Assembly: GCF_000210295.1 (NCBI RefSeq)
Contig: NC_026744.1
Location: 3,224,001-3,288,000 of the forward strand
Origin: Trypanosoma brucei gambiense DAL972
Taxonomy: Eukaryota; Euglenozoa; Kinetoplastea; Trypanosomatida; Trypanosomatidae
Length of the DNA: 64,000 nucleotides
Direction: 5' to 3'
Part shown: piece by piece, positions 29,390 to 38,899 of the stretch
How positions within the stretch are numbered: position 1 is the first letter of the stretch
Layout: each line of letters opens with the position of its first letter
Notes under the pieces: model-generated
The model's input: only the letters and a program-made list of their open reading frames with translations
Databases searched by the model: none
What the model was told of the DNA's origin: nothing
Position numbers and translations under genes: made by a program

Positions 29390-31000
29390 ATGAATGCCAA
29401 ATCTTCTTGTCTCGTGGGAACAATCAACAGAAGTAACTTTGAATTTGTCTGCCCTGAAGAGAATGTGGATGTCACGCAACTGGGGAATCCTACGAACGGA
29501 ACTTTAGCTCCGGCGAGCAATGGCAACGTAAGTTCGGAAGCGGAAGCGAATGTAGGTATGATTGAAAATGATTTACCTACGTCTTGGGTGGTGCTTAGTC
29601 GTTCATGTCGAATTGCTGATGGGTCTCCGCATACACCCCAAGAGGGGGGCAGACCTGATCACCAGGAAGACGAAAAGGGGGAATCCGCACAGCAGGAGAT
29701 GGAGCAGCATGCGGAAATACAAGAGTGCTCCATGCGCAGCTCATTAGAGCATCGCACAACCACTCTGACCTCGTCCTGGTTCGGGACGTGTAACAGCAGT
29801 CTCCACGCGGATATCGAGAGGTCGGAGGTGGGACCCACCACGCCGTTCAACCCATCATGGCACTCTGCCTGCACAGAAAATAATACAGTGGAAGCCAGCG
29901 ACAATAGTCAGCCCGCTGATGCCACTTTGTCTTCAATTGAAGACCTGCGTCGCTCAAACGACATCTTACGTGCGCTGTTAGCTCAGTCAGACAAGGTTGT
30001 TGCTCAAAGTTTGCTCGGAAAGGAAGCCGCTGCACGGGAGTTGGGGGATATGCGGAGCACCCTGTCGGCGCTGTTGGCCAATACGGAAAGCCGCAGTAAT
30101 GTCTTCCGTGGGCCTCGTAGTCATCGGCTCCATCAGCCCGCGGTACCGGAACAGTCAGAACCACCCAATGAAAATCAACCGTTTCATTTGTTTGGTTGGC
30201 TTCAACAGTTCCTCTTCGGGGACTCTGAGAGGGAGTCACAAGACTCAGGCTCATCGCAACGGGAACAGGAGGATCACACGCACACTGACGAGCATTTCGA
30301 TATATTAGATTCCCCGTTACCACTCAGAGGGGGGCTCAGCTGGAGGAGCCATTTCGATACCGCCAGAAGGTGTGCCCAACGTGGTAAGAATCAAGAGGCG
30401 TTTGCGTCACTTCTTCTTGGTATCACATCAGAGGACTTCTGCGAATGGAACCTTCTCCTAGAGGAGAATGAAAAGTGTAATTTTCTCTCTGGTCCTCATC
30501 GCCTGCGTTGGGATTGTATTATTGCAGACAAGCTTTGCGAGTTTCTCTGGAGTGATAAGGTTGTGGAAGTCAACGGTACGCTGCCACATGAAGAACCTGT
30601 TACCCCAAACCCCGAAAGGCCTAATCCGGTTGCCATTGCAGATTTTGTTTTGGGTACGATTGCACGCCATTTTGGAAATGGCAGAACGGATGGGCAAATG
30701 AGCCAAGAGATGCCAAGCGCAGGAGCGGATGGTGGCAGTGATTCCGAAGACCGAACGCGCAACTCTCTCGGGACTCAGCAGCCAGCGCCACCATCGCCCG
30801 GCCCCCCATTTAGGACGCTGGAAAACATTCTGTCCATCGCTACATCCATTTTCCCTTCTGATGTTTCGCTGCTCTATGCGCAGGCCTCCTTATGTGCAGT
30901 GTTGGGGCGACAGGAAGATTCTATTCGGTTGTTAAACGAGGTTATCGTCCGTGAGCCAGGGTGTTTGCTGCGCTACGGAGGTTGTGGGGTAAAGCAGTGA
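29390..31000 (+). CDS. Coiled-coil protein with C-terminal TPR-like repeat, unknown
   Basis: A 536-residue acidic protein. The N-terminal 180 residues are Ser/Thr/Asn/Glu-rich and look disordered. They include DLPTSWVVLS (about 63-72), which fits an LC3/Atg8-interacting motif by pattern only. A coiled-coil segment (about 192-230) follows the SIEDLRRSNDILRALL stretch. The C-terminal half is helical; the pair from about 312 and the last unit (AQASLCAVLGRQEDSIRLLNEVI, about 500-522) look like tetratricopeptide repeats. The protein ends soon after that unit, so the repeat array is short or truncated. The function is unknown. The start is the first ATG after the splice-acceptor region. Confidence 0.72.
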   Translation: MNAKSSCLVGTINRSNFEFVCPEENVDVTQLGNPTNGTLAPASNGNVSSEAEANVGMIENDLPTSWVVLSRSCRIADGSPHTPQEGGRPDHQEDEKGESAQQEMEQHAEIQECSMRSSLEHRTTTLTSSWFGTCNSSLHADIERSEVGPTTPFNPSWHSACTENNTVEASDNSQPADATLSSIEDLRRSNDILRALLAQSDKVVAQSLLGKEAAARELGDMRSTLSALLANTESRSNVFRGPRSHRLHQPAVPEQSEPPNENQPFHLFGWLQQFLFGDSERESQDSGSSQREQEDHTHTDEHFDILDSPLPLRGGLSWRSHFDTARRCAQRGKNQEAFASLLLGITSEDFCEWNLLLEENEKCNFLSGPHRLRWDCIIADKLCEFLWSDKVVEVNGTLPHEEPVTPNPERPNPVAIADFVLGTIARHFGNGRTDGQMSQEMPSAGADGGSDSEDRTRNSLGTQQPAPPSPGPPFRTLENILSIATSIFPSDVSLLYAQASLCAVLGRQEDSIRLLNEVIVREPGCLLRYGGCGVKQ

Positions 31001-31734
31001 AAAAAATATATGACACTTTCGCCTATTTTGTTCATGGGCCGCGGTGACACACCCACCTTTCCCTCTCTTTTGCTTCTTTATCGCTTCATTCTCGTCTTCC
31101 GCTGACAGTTTGCTTGTGGTGAAGATCCGGTAGTATCTTCAGAAATGAGGAACACAAAACGGATGTATATTTTTCTAAAGTTAGTTTTATCACAGCAGAG
31201 TACTTGAGCGCACTGCCGTGAGAGTGCATGGTAAGTAAATGGAGTAGTCTTTCAGTTGGTAGGTTAGGATTTTTTTTTTTACATTCTTTTTTGTTTTACT
31301 GTAACCCCTTTCTCATCCACCTGAGTGTTACTTTGTAGTGTTGTCAGTAGTATCATTATCATTATTTTCCGAGTATTACCTTCACGTGTTAGCGATTAAC
31401 GCTAGATAAGCACGATTCCTCAGGTCCTGCAGCTACCATTGGGTGAGGTGGCGTCAAAGGTCGAGAAATAAAAGAGGAAGGAAAGCCGATTCTCCCTCTT
31501 TTTCTGATTCCGAAGCTGGTGCTAACAACTCTTATGTTTTTGGCCGCTTAGCAGCGTACCGGACTATTTAGTATCTCGGCTTATGTCCCCTCCATCTGCG
31601 TGCCTTTGTTCGTGCTTTGTTTAGAACATTGTTACTATTCGTTGCTCCTGACCAATCCCCTCTTTTTTGCTACTTCCTCCCTTTTCAAAACCTTCTTTGT
31701 TGCATGTCGGTTGGTTAAAAGGTACCACCACAGA
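31001..31734. other. Intergenic/UTR region
   Basis: No gene seen. The stretch from 31600 to the next ATG is open in frame but begins with no ATG and has splice-tract composition. Acceptor AGs lie at 31720-31721 and 31732-31733. Confidence 0.6.
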
Positions 31735-33246
31735 ATGATTGAACTCCTCCTTGAGGTTGCTCTCAGCATTATTATCTGCATAGTGGCCGCGTACTTCTTC
31801 TTTCTTAGCAGCCCCGTCGAGGAGTACGGCGTCGGTGAAGGGAGCAGATCATACGAGCATGGTAGCAATATCAGTAACAGCAGAGGTGGCTACGGCAAAC
31901 CTTCTGACAACCGGCATCTGTCTCCATATAGTCGCCGGAATGCATCATCACTTGAACGCAGCAAGAAGTGCGAACCAGCCATGTGGTGTAATGTGGTGGG
32001 TCGCCTAGTTTCCCTTCTTGTTTTGGGCGGCGGCTCAGTGGATGGCAACGTATGGGTGGATCGCATTGCGTACTTCATTGGAAAGGGCATCAAAAGTGTT
32101 GACGAGGCGTTCGATGAGGAGCGTAAAACTCGGGGTGCGCATGGAATTACCACGCAGACACTGCGGGTGAAAGCAGATATGCTGCGATTGTTGCGAATGG
32201 AACTGAGCAGCGGCGGGACGTTGAGCACCGCGGGTGGTGCGCATCACCAACAACAACAATCGCACAGCACCTCCCCGCAGGTTGGTGGTATGTTCCATAC
32301 GAGGACAAGCAGTGAGCACGCCCGTGGGGTGGGTATTTTTGGTGAACCACCAGAAGGTGGGGCCGCCGGCGGCACCGTCGCAACTGGAGTGGGATGCAAC
32401 AGCGGCCCCGCGCCTGCAAACTCTCCGCTCGTTGGTGTGGTGCTACCGCGGGTTGGTCCTGGTGGAATTACATCGGTCGAGGTGCCGCTCAGTGCTGTAA
32501 CCCAAGAGCTGGGTTTTGACGACTGTGGCACCCACGTAGCGGAGTCTGGAAGGCCGAGCATGCTCCGATGTTTCGCTGTCCCTATTACATACGAAGATCA
32601 TCGCTTTCTTTTACACGTTGTGTGTAACCTGCCTCTACTCGCTGCACTCCCACAGTCACTGAGCATTCCATCAGATGTCCTGACGCTGCGGTGTGGTCTC
32701 TCTGTAAAGCGAGTCGTATTTCACGGTGTACTCTACGCCGCTTTCTGTGGTAATAGCATCGAATTGAGTTTTTCGAGCGAACCTCAGTTCACTGCTTTGT
32801 TTGATGTTTCCCCTCCAAGGCGCCAGGATCATCACGATCGCTACTATCAGCAGCAAAATCAGCCGCACTCACACTTATTACCAACCGAATGCAACAGCGC
32901 GCGTGGTCCAGCGGCAAGCGTCAGCAACGCATCTTCCCTTCCGCTGCCTCCGTCCACACTTGCTGCTCATAACTCTTCCCAGCGCTACGGTAGTAATGTG
33001 AACCAAGGTGTTTCTAACGAGGGTCACCGGACAAGAGAGAAATTGCAAGAAATCGTCGACGCTGCCGTAAGGAGGGCAATTCAGTCCATCACGTACCCCT
33101 GTGTTTTACGGGGTCACTTGAATAAAGGGACGATGTCAAAGACGCAGAGTGTCGGTGGGGGTGAGACTGAGCAGTTGTTTGGGGTGCCTAACACTGGCTT
33201 ATTGACGTGGACACTGGAGAGGGCATCTCTGCCTCTCTGTTGCTAA
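31735..33246 (+). CDS. Membrane-anchored protein with probable SMP-like (TULIP) domain
   Basis: A 503-residue protein. A hydrophobic helix (3-25) at the very N-terminus should anchor it, probably in the ER. A first block (79-126, containing EPAMWCNVVGRLVSLL) resembles the start of SMP lipid-transfer domains. After a Gly/Ser/His-rich insert (about 140-275), a beta-rich block (about 280-361) with ITYEDHRFLLHVVCNLPLL and LSVKRVVFHGVLYAAF reads like the central strands. After another insert, EKLQEIVDAAVRRAIQSITYPCVL (about 435-458) resembles the last SMP helix. Such proteins carry lipid at membrane contact sites. Two large inserts make the match indirect, so the domain is an inference; the membrane anchor and the gene itself are clear. 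Confidence 0.6.
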   Translation: MIELLLEVALSIIICIVAAYFFFLSSPVEEYGVGEGSRSYEHGSNISNSRGGYGKPSDNRHLSPYSRRNASSLERSKKCEPAMWCNVVGRLVSLLVLGGGSVDGNVWVDRIAYFIGKGIKSVDEAFDEERKTRGAHGITTQTLRVKADMLRLLRMELSSGGTLSTAGGAHHQQQQSHSTSPQVGGMFHTRTSSEHARGVGIFGEPPEGGAAGGTVATGVGCNSGPAPANSPLVGVVLPRVGPGGITSVEVPLSAVTQELGFDDCGTHVAESGRPSMLRCFAVPITYEDHRFLLHVVCNLPLLAALPQSLSIPSDVLTLRCGLSVKRVVFHGVLYAAFCGNSIELSFSSEPQFTALFDVSPPRRQDHHDRYYQQQNQPHSHLLPTECNSARGPAASVSNASSLPLPPSTLAAHNSSQRYGSNVNQGVSNEGHRTREKLQEIVDAAVRRAIQSITYPCVLRGHLNKGTMSKTQSVGGGETEQLFGVPNTGLLTWTLERASLPLCC

Positions 33247-33699
33247 TGGAGTGCGTGATGTTTGCACAAAAAAAAAGAAAAAAAACTTCTCGGTTCAAGC
33301 CAGTTTCGATCCAACAAAAAGGAAAAAAAAAGAAAGATCCCAATGAGGTTTATTGTTAGGAACGCATTGCGCCCTCTATTTAGCGAAATTTGCTTGTGCC
33401 ATCAAGTACCGTCCTGACAGCTGTGGTGCATCAAGAGCAACTGTGATTGTCCCTGCATCCCCATATTCGCTGTGTACACGATCTTACCAACGTCGGTGTG
33501 TATTCTGTGTGTGCCTTTGCCCACCGGCGCGTGAACGTGCGTGTGCTGACGTTGCTGCTGTAGTTCCCCTTTGTATCCTCCAGGGGGTCAAACCTTTTTG
33601 TTTTTCTACCTTCTTCTATTTCTTTCTGCTGTGCTCCTTTTGTGTTGTAAATCTTGTACTTTACCCTTGACTAGTCCCCATCGGTATCGCTGCGCGAAC
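33247..33699. other. Intergenic/UTR region
   Basis: No gene seen. A-rich stretches (33266-33340) are followed by the pyrimidine tract of the next gene. Confidence 0.6.
33591..33674 (+). promoter_or_regulatory. Putative spliced-leader acceptor
   Basis: A T-rich tract ends in ACTAG with AG at 33673-33674, 25 nt before the next ATG. It excludes the 43 upstream in-frame codons. Confidence 0.6.
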
Positions 33700-34281
33700 A
33701 TGACATTTGTGTTCGAGGCTAGAAGACTGCCTTTTGGCACGTTTCCAGTAGCCCAAATTCTCTCTGAGTGCAATGGAAACCCGAATCACAGCGATGGCTG
33801 TCCAAGTCTCAACGACGAAGCGCTAGAAGGTCTTCCTGCGTGGAAGCGACGACTTATCCCTCCAGTTATCGATGTGGTGAGGAAGCATTACGGGAAAGAC
33901 GGTGGAAATGATGAGGCATCTTCCCTGTCATGTTGGTCGGCGGTGTTGAGCATTGTAGATGAGCTGCAGGAGTTGGAGGCGGCTTACGCACGAATGATAG
34001 AATACCGTGAGCGGCAGCGGAGGGGGGAGAAAACAGCTGAAGAGTGTATGCTCGAGGAGTTGCTGCGTGAACGCATTGGAGATGATTTCATGCGTGGAAG
34101 GCATACCAGGGGCGGGAGTAAAGGAGGTGACGGGTGTGAGTCTTCATCAGGTAGCGATGAAGATGTCTATGAGGACGCAGATATCGCTATGTGCTTCAAC
34201 ACCGACGGCACTGTTGTGGGTATTGGCTCTGCCGGGCTGTTTGGGGGCCACGGCTACCACCTTCATCCTTCAGGTCAATAA
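33700..34281 (+). CDS. Small acidic protein, unknown
   Basis: A 193-residue protein. The N-terminal half is helical: PAWKRRLIPPVIDVVRKHY (about 47-65) and a Glu-rich helix with LQELEAAYARMIEYRERQRR (about 90-110). An acidic Ser/Gly/Asp stretch (about 135-165) follows, then a Gly-rich tail. No membrane segment, metal site or known domain was recognised. The ATG directly after the splice acceptor is the likely start. Confidence 0.65.
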   Translation: MTFVFEARRLPFGTFPVAQILSECNGNPNHSDGCPSLNDEALEGLPAWKRRLIPPVIDVVRKHYGKDGGNDEASSLSCWSAVLSIVDELQELEAAYARMIEYRERQRRGEKTAEECMLEELLRERIGDDFMRGRHTRGGSKGGDGCESSSGSDEDVYEDADIAMCFNTDGTVVGIGSAGLFGGHGYHLHPSGQ

Positions 34282-34950
34282 CCAGAAATTCCTTCACAAA
34301 ACCCCATTGGTGCAGAGAAGGGTAAAAGGAGTGGGAAAGAGGAGGAAAGGAAGACGGTGAGGAGGGCTAACGACCTGGTTAATCCTTTTGTCTTACAACC
34401 CTCAATTTCCACAAGTGCACCAATAACCTATTTGGTTTGCCTACATCTTCTCTCCGCTGCTGTTCTTATGAACCACGCAACTTGTCACTACATTTTTCAA
34501 CTGTCCCTCATTGTTAGTGAAGAACGCAAGGAGCTTGACGAGTGTACATATACACTTTTGGAGGTATATATATATATATATATACAATTATTTGTGTTTG
34601 TGTGAATATAGTCGCGTTAGTTCGTCAAGCGAAGATTTGGTGAGAATCCTTGCTAGCGCTTCTTGAACTCTGCTCGTCGCACGTGGGTTGGAGGACGATA
34701 CTGCCCGACAGACGGAACGGCAACGAGGGCAGTGAACAAATATATACATATAGTGGCAGCGGTTACTGCACAGAAAGAAACGAAATTAATAGGTAAGAGA
34801 AGAAGCGTTATTAAGAGGGAAACTAAAGTGAGAAACGAAACTTGTACTCTGAAAATATAGTAAGGCACCACTTGAGGGAAGGAGGTGGAAGACCTGCAGC
34901 GGTTAGCATATTTTGATTCTTAATTTCACTGTCACGAGACGATTTGTTCC
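34282..34950. other. Intergenic/UTR region before CRK12
   Basis: No gene seen. It contains a TA microsatellite (34565-34584) and a possible acceptor AG at 34516-34517 after a pyrimidine stretch. Confidence 0.6.
34565..34584. repeat. TA microsatellite
   Basis: A pure TA run between two genes, inside the presumed 5' UTR of CRK12. Confidence 0.75.
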
Positions 34951-37260
34951 ATGGGTATGGCAACACGTTCGCCTTCGCCACGGACAGTTCACTCCGGACA
35001 GCGGCAGGAGGAAGGGAATTGGGTGGCGTCTGTTCCCGGGGAGAGAACTCAACTAGGGACATTGGATCACGTGAAGCTCCACCCAATTGATCACTGCTCT
35101 CCCGATATCCCCATATCGCCGCCTCACACCTCAGCCGCTGATGTGAATGATGTACCTTTAGCGGAGGTTGTTCACGGTGGGGGCTTCGGTGAAACTAATA
35201 TTGCCGCCGATATTGGAGGTTGTGCTCGCTTAGTTGAGCCTGCAACTTTTTGTGTGGCCTGCGAAGACCGCCAAAGTACCACCCTTTTGTTAGCTCACAA
35301 CCAGAACGCTTTGGACCACCAAAAGCAACAGCAACCCGTGGATGGTGAGGGACAGTGCCCACTCACCGCGCACGACGGGCCATCACGAGGCAGGTTGCGA
35401 TTTGGTTTGCGTTCGTTGAGGGTTGTAACCGAAGAAAGTGGCACGACGGCGAGGCGGTTCTTGAGACTTAGAAGACCACAAGTAGGTGCCGAGGAGCGGG
35501 CTGAACAGTCCATAGGTCCAGGAGACAGACATTTCGCTCCAGAAGAGGGAGAACATCCCCTTCAAGAAAAAACAAATTCACAATTCGACACCCAGCCCCT
35601 TCCCCCTATGCACACCAGCGTAACTACAGACGGATCATCCCGCACCAACGAAAAGGTGGAGCATCCCGGTGGTACTGTGCAACACCAGCGCACGACACGG
35701 ATGGCGGAGGCAGTAAATGCAAGCTTCAATGGCCCCACTCCGTCGCTTTCGGTGTGTAAATTGGGAAAGTCTTTGGGATCTGGTGTACTGCTCTCACCAA
35801 CACCTACGACCCCAATATTGAAGAGAAATAATGGTGCGGCCAGCCGAAAGCGTCACAGCAAGGTGAATGTATTTCTGCCACATAGTCCCGTTCCCATCGA
35901 CTTCAGTTCGGTTACCACACATGTGGAGTCAAAGTACGAAGTTGGGAAAAAGATAAGTGAGGGCACGTACGGTGAAGTATACATTGGTCGTTGCCGAACT
36001 ACGGGTGAGTATGTTGCGTTGAAGCGACTTAAAGTTTTAGAGGGGCTGGAGGGGTTTCCCATCACGTCTCTGCGAGAAGTGATCGCCCTTCAGCACATTA
36101 ACAACGAGCGCCAAAACATTGCAGTACGTAACGGAAACGCAAGCGGCAGCAACCGTGCCAAAATGGACGCCATAGATGAAGTAGTTAGACTCCGTGACGT
36201 TTTACTGTCGAGCACCCACAACGATATATATCTTGTGTTCCCTTACGCGTCTTGCAGTTTGGCTGGGCTAATGCACCGCCGATTTCCATTCAGTGAGCAA
36301 GAGATTGCGTATATTTTCCGGAAAGTTATCACTGCTGTGAAAAAGTTGCATGAAATGGGTATCATCCACCGTGATGTCAAGGCTGACAATGTGCTCATTA
36401 ATAGGGATGGCAGCGTCCAGCTTGGGGACTTCGGTTTGTGCGCCTTTGAGGGATGCGGCACGCGTGCCTTAACTCCCAGTCTTATTAACCTTAACTATCG
36501 CCCGCCTGAGATGTTACTCGGTGCTGTCGCATATAACGCAAAGGTTGATATATGGTCTATTGGCTGCTTTCTAAGCCAAATGTTTCTGCGTGTACCGCCA
36601 TTTGCCTGCGTTCGGCCGAAAGCAGAATTCGACGGAGCGGGCGCTGGCAACGCAAAGGTGGACCCGCATCCCAAAGAGCCGCAGCAAAAACAGAAGTTAA
36701 AACAGCAGGGGTATAGGGTGCGAGCGGAAACAGAACTGGAGCAACTATCTCTTATAACAGAGGTGTTGGGCCCGCTTGGCGGTGACCTTGATGAAGCTTT
36801 CCCACCGGCGCAGTGTCGAAACGTGTCGCTATTACGTGAGGTACGCGCATCTCTAACTAGCTGTAACTCACAATCAGCGTTAAGGGCGTCTATGGCTTCT
36901 CTTTTTGAACCAAGCCATCTTTACTCTCAGTACAGGGGCTTCCGCTCGTGGTTCATCGCCACTGCTGAGCGCCGCCGTCGTTCCCCAACTTATCCAGCGC
37001 CGTCGCCGGAGTGTCTCGACGTGCTCACTGCAATATTTCAGCTGGATCCGCGGAAACGGCCGACGGCGGCCCAATTGCTGGAAATGCCTTTCTTTGACCT
37101 TAGCCGCGCGGTGTCGTCTCCCGCCCGACGGTCGTATGCTGCTTATACTTACGCTGAAGTTGAGGGAGAGAAGGCGGAGCTGTTAATAAGAGAAGAAATG
37201 GCTGAGAAATTACAGAGGTACGAGGGCAGTCACCTTTTGCCTTATCCAAGCGCTGCGTAA
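34951..37260 (+). CDS. CRK12: CRK12-like cyclin-dependent kinase
   Basis: A 769-residue CDK-type kinase. A disordered extension of 328 residues precedes the kinase domain, which begins near Y329 with ISEGTYGEVY. The catalytic Lys is in VALKRLKV. The cyclin-binding helix reads PITSLRE (from P370), as in CDK9/10/11/12-type kinases. HRDVKADN and DFG are intact, and the activation segment keeps a Thr before NYRPPE. Inserts of about 30 residues follow the PITSLRE helix, and about 40 charged residues follow VPPFACVRP. Architecture and position fit T. brucei CRK12, an essential kinase that partners cyclin CYC9. All catalytic residues are present. Kinase identity is certain, the CRK12 assignment very likely. 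Confidence 0.9.
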   Translation: MGMATRSPSPRTVHSGQRQEEGNWVASVPGERTQLGTLDHVKLHPIDHCSPDIPISPPHTSAADVNDVPLAEVVHGGGFGETNIAADIGGCARLVEPATFCVACEDRQSTTLLLAHNQNALDHQKQQQPVDGEGQCPLTAHDGPSRGRLRFGLRSLRVVTEESGTTARRFLRLRRPQVGAEERAEQSIGPGDRHFAPEEGEHPLQEKTNSQFDTQPLPPMHTSVTTDGSSRTNEKVEHPGGTVQHQRTTRMAEAVNASFNGPTPSLSVCKLGKSLGSGVLLSPTPTTPILKRNNGAASRKRHSKVNVFLPHSPVPIDFSSVTTHVESKYEVGKKISEGTYGEVYIGRCRTTGEYVALKRLKVLEGLEGFPITSLREVIALQHINNERQNIAVRNGNASGSNRAKMDAIDEVVRLRDVLLSSTHNDIYLVFPYASCSLAGLMHRRFPFSEQEIAYIFRKVITAVKKLHEMGIIHRDVKADNVLINRDGSVQLGDFGLCAFEGCGTRALTPSLINLNYRPPEMLLGAVAYNAKVDIWSIGCFLSQMFLRVPPFACVRPKAEFDGAGAGNAKVDPHPKEPQQKQKLKQQGYRVRAETELEQLSLITEVLGPLGGDLDEAFPPAQCRNVSLLREVRASLTSCNSQSALRASMASLFEPSHLYSQYRGFRSWFIATAERRRRSPTYPAPSPECLDVLTAIFQLDPRKRPTAAQLLEMPFFDLSRAVSSPARRSYAAYTYAEVEGEKAELLIREEMAEKLQRYEGSHLLPYPSAA

Positions 37261-38882
37261 AAATAGGTTGTGGGTGATGGAAGAGGTTGTGATGCAGGAA
37301 ACATGAATAAAAGGAGGACTCAGGAATGTGTCAGTGAGGAAGATTTTAAGAGGTGTAGTGGAAGGGAGGGGGTCACTGCAGCTCAGTGAAATGGAGGTGA
37401 ACCGTTGAGGAGTTGTGGGTCGTTATGGTGCTCCTCCTGGTGGGACCACCAGACTCTAGAGTTGGCGAAAGCGGGATATTGCGATCGCCCAGGGAGGATT
37501 GACGGATCTACATGTTTTAAAAATGTGCATGGCTGGTCTCTACCTAAGTGGGAGGTGACGAGGTGTGTGTATGTGTATGTGTGGTCATCACGCCGCAGAA
37601 CTCAGTCATAACCGCAATACGTAAAGTGGGATAAAATGGGGTAAATCACCGCAAATGTGATTGTTTCTTCTGTACTCTTTCCCCTCATATCCTATGTCGA
37701 TACTTCCCCCCCCCCCAAGCAGTCTGTACTTCCGTTGAATATGATGTACCGATGGATACAAGCTCACACATCCCCCTCATCACTCAACCCCATTTTTTCT
37801 CTCCACGTTTTTTTTTCATCTTCCTTTGGCCGCCGTCTCTGGGCGGTCCTGCCCTTTGTTGTGGACGGCGTATTTTGTTCTCTTATTGTGCTGCACTGAG
37901 CCATTCTGTGTTCTGGGATTGGTGCCGAAATGAAGGAAAGAGTAAAAGAAAATATCCATCTTTTCTCCACAGTAACAGTCAAATGTGTTCCCCTCATCAT
38001 TTCCTTCCCGATCTCTTGTCGTCATCTTCCTTGAATTTCGTCATTTATGATCCCTCCACATGCACTCTCCCTTTCTTTTCTATGTGTGAGTGTGTACGAG
38101 GAGGGGAAAGAGGGGGAAAGAAAAGGGAAGAAGACGCCTGAGCCTTATCTTGTATGCTATGTGCCTCAGTATTTGCACTTTGGCGCGGAAACTTGGAAGC
38201 GCGCGAAATTCTCTTCATGTGCAGCTGGATTAATTTTTGTTTTCTCCAGCGCTCCGAGTTTTCTCCTTTCACTCTATTTTTTTTTATTGTTCGCCTGCAT
38301 TCCCCCCTTCCATTACGTGTTTTCCAGGCTCTTGCCTCATACCTTTCTTTTTCCGTTTGCTAAACTTCTTGAGTCTAAACGTCGCCACCCAGCATTGTAC
38401 TGTTTATACCGTTTCCTCCTTTTTGCTTCTCCCTTTTTTTAAAATCTTCTTTCAGAACGTGTGTGTACATCCAAAGAGATTCGGTAGAGGATAAAAGCCA
38501 AAAAGGGTGGCGGCAAGTAAAGTGTCGTGAACGTTGCCTCCCTTTATTCTCCACTTGGAATCTGATCGTTGTTCGGATTTATACGCACACGGACGGAGGC
38601 ACAAACAGGGTTGCTTTCCGGATAATTTGAAGGAACTTTCAGGGTGTGGTGGAAGAGGCTGCAGTTGCGGAAGGGAAAGGAAAAAAAGAAGAGGTGGGGA
38701 AGGAAGAAATAGTAAAGCATATCAAGGGGAATTAAATAAGTTCATAAATAATTCGGCGAGTAGACCAAAGGCTAAACTTGTCGAACAAGGGAACGGAGGT
38801 GTCGCACGTGCCAGTTGCATTGTTGGGGACTAGGAATAGGGCACACCTCTTTGCTCTTTTTTTCCCCCTTTTTTTGTCTAAA
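37261..38882. other. Long pyrimidine-rich intergenic region
   Basis: About 1.6 kb without a credible gene. Poly-T, poly-C (about 37707-37718) and CT-rich blocks dominate from 37650 onward, and frames there are Phe/Ser/Leu-rich. It ends with a pyrimidine tract that abuts the next ATG. Confidence 0.6.
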
Positions 38883-38899
38883 ATGATGCGGTTCACTAG
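38848..38899 (+). promoter_or_regulatory. Pyrimidine tract and AG overlapping the pseudocyclase start
   Basis: A strong pyrimidine tract (38848-38879) lies only 3 nt before ATG 38883. The first AG after it is at 38898-38899, downstream of that ATG. If used, the mRNA would start translation at the in-frame ATG 38919, unless an upstream AG (38831-38838 region) is used. Confidence 0.45.

Noticed and set aside
29390..31000. Possible frameshift that cuts off further TPR units
   Set aside because: The sequence after the stop has no TPR-like codons in either other frame for the visible distance, so truncation by frameshift is unsupported.
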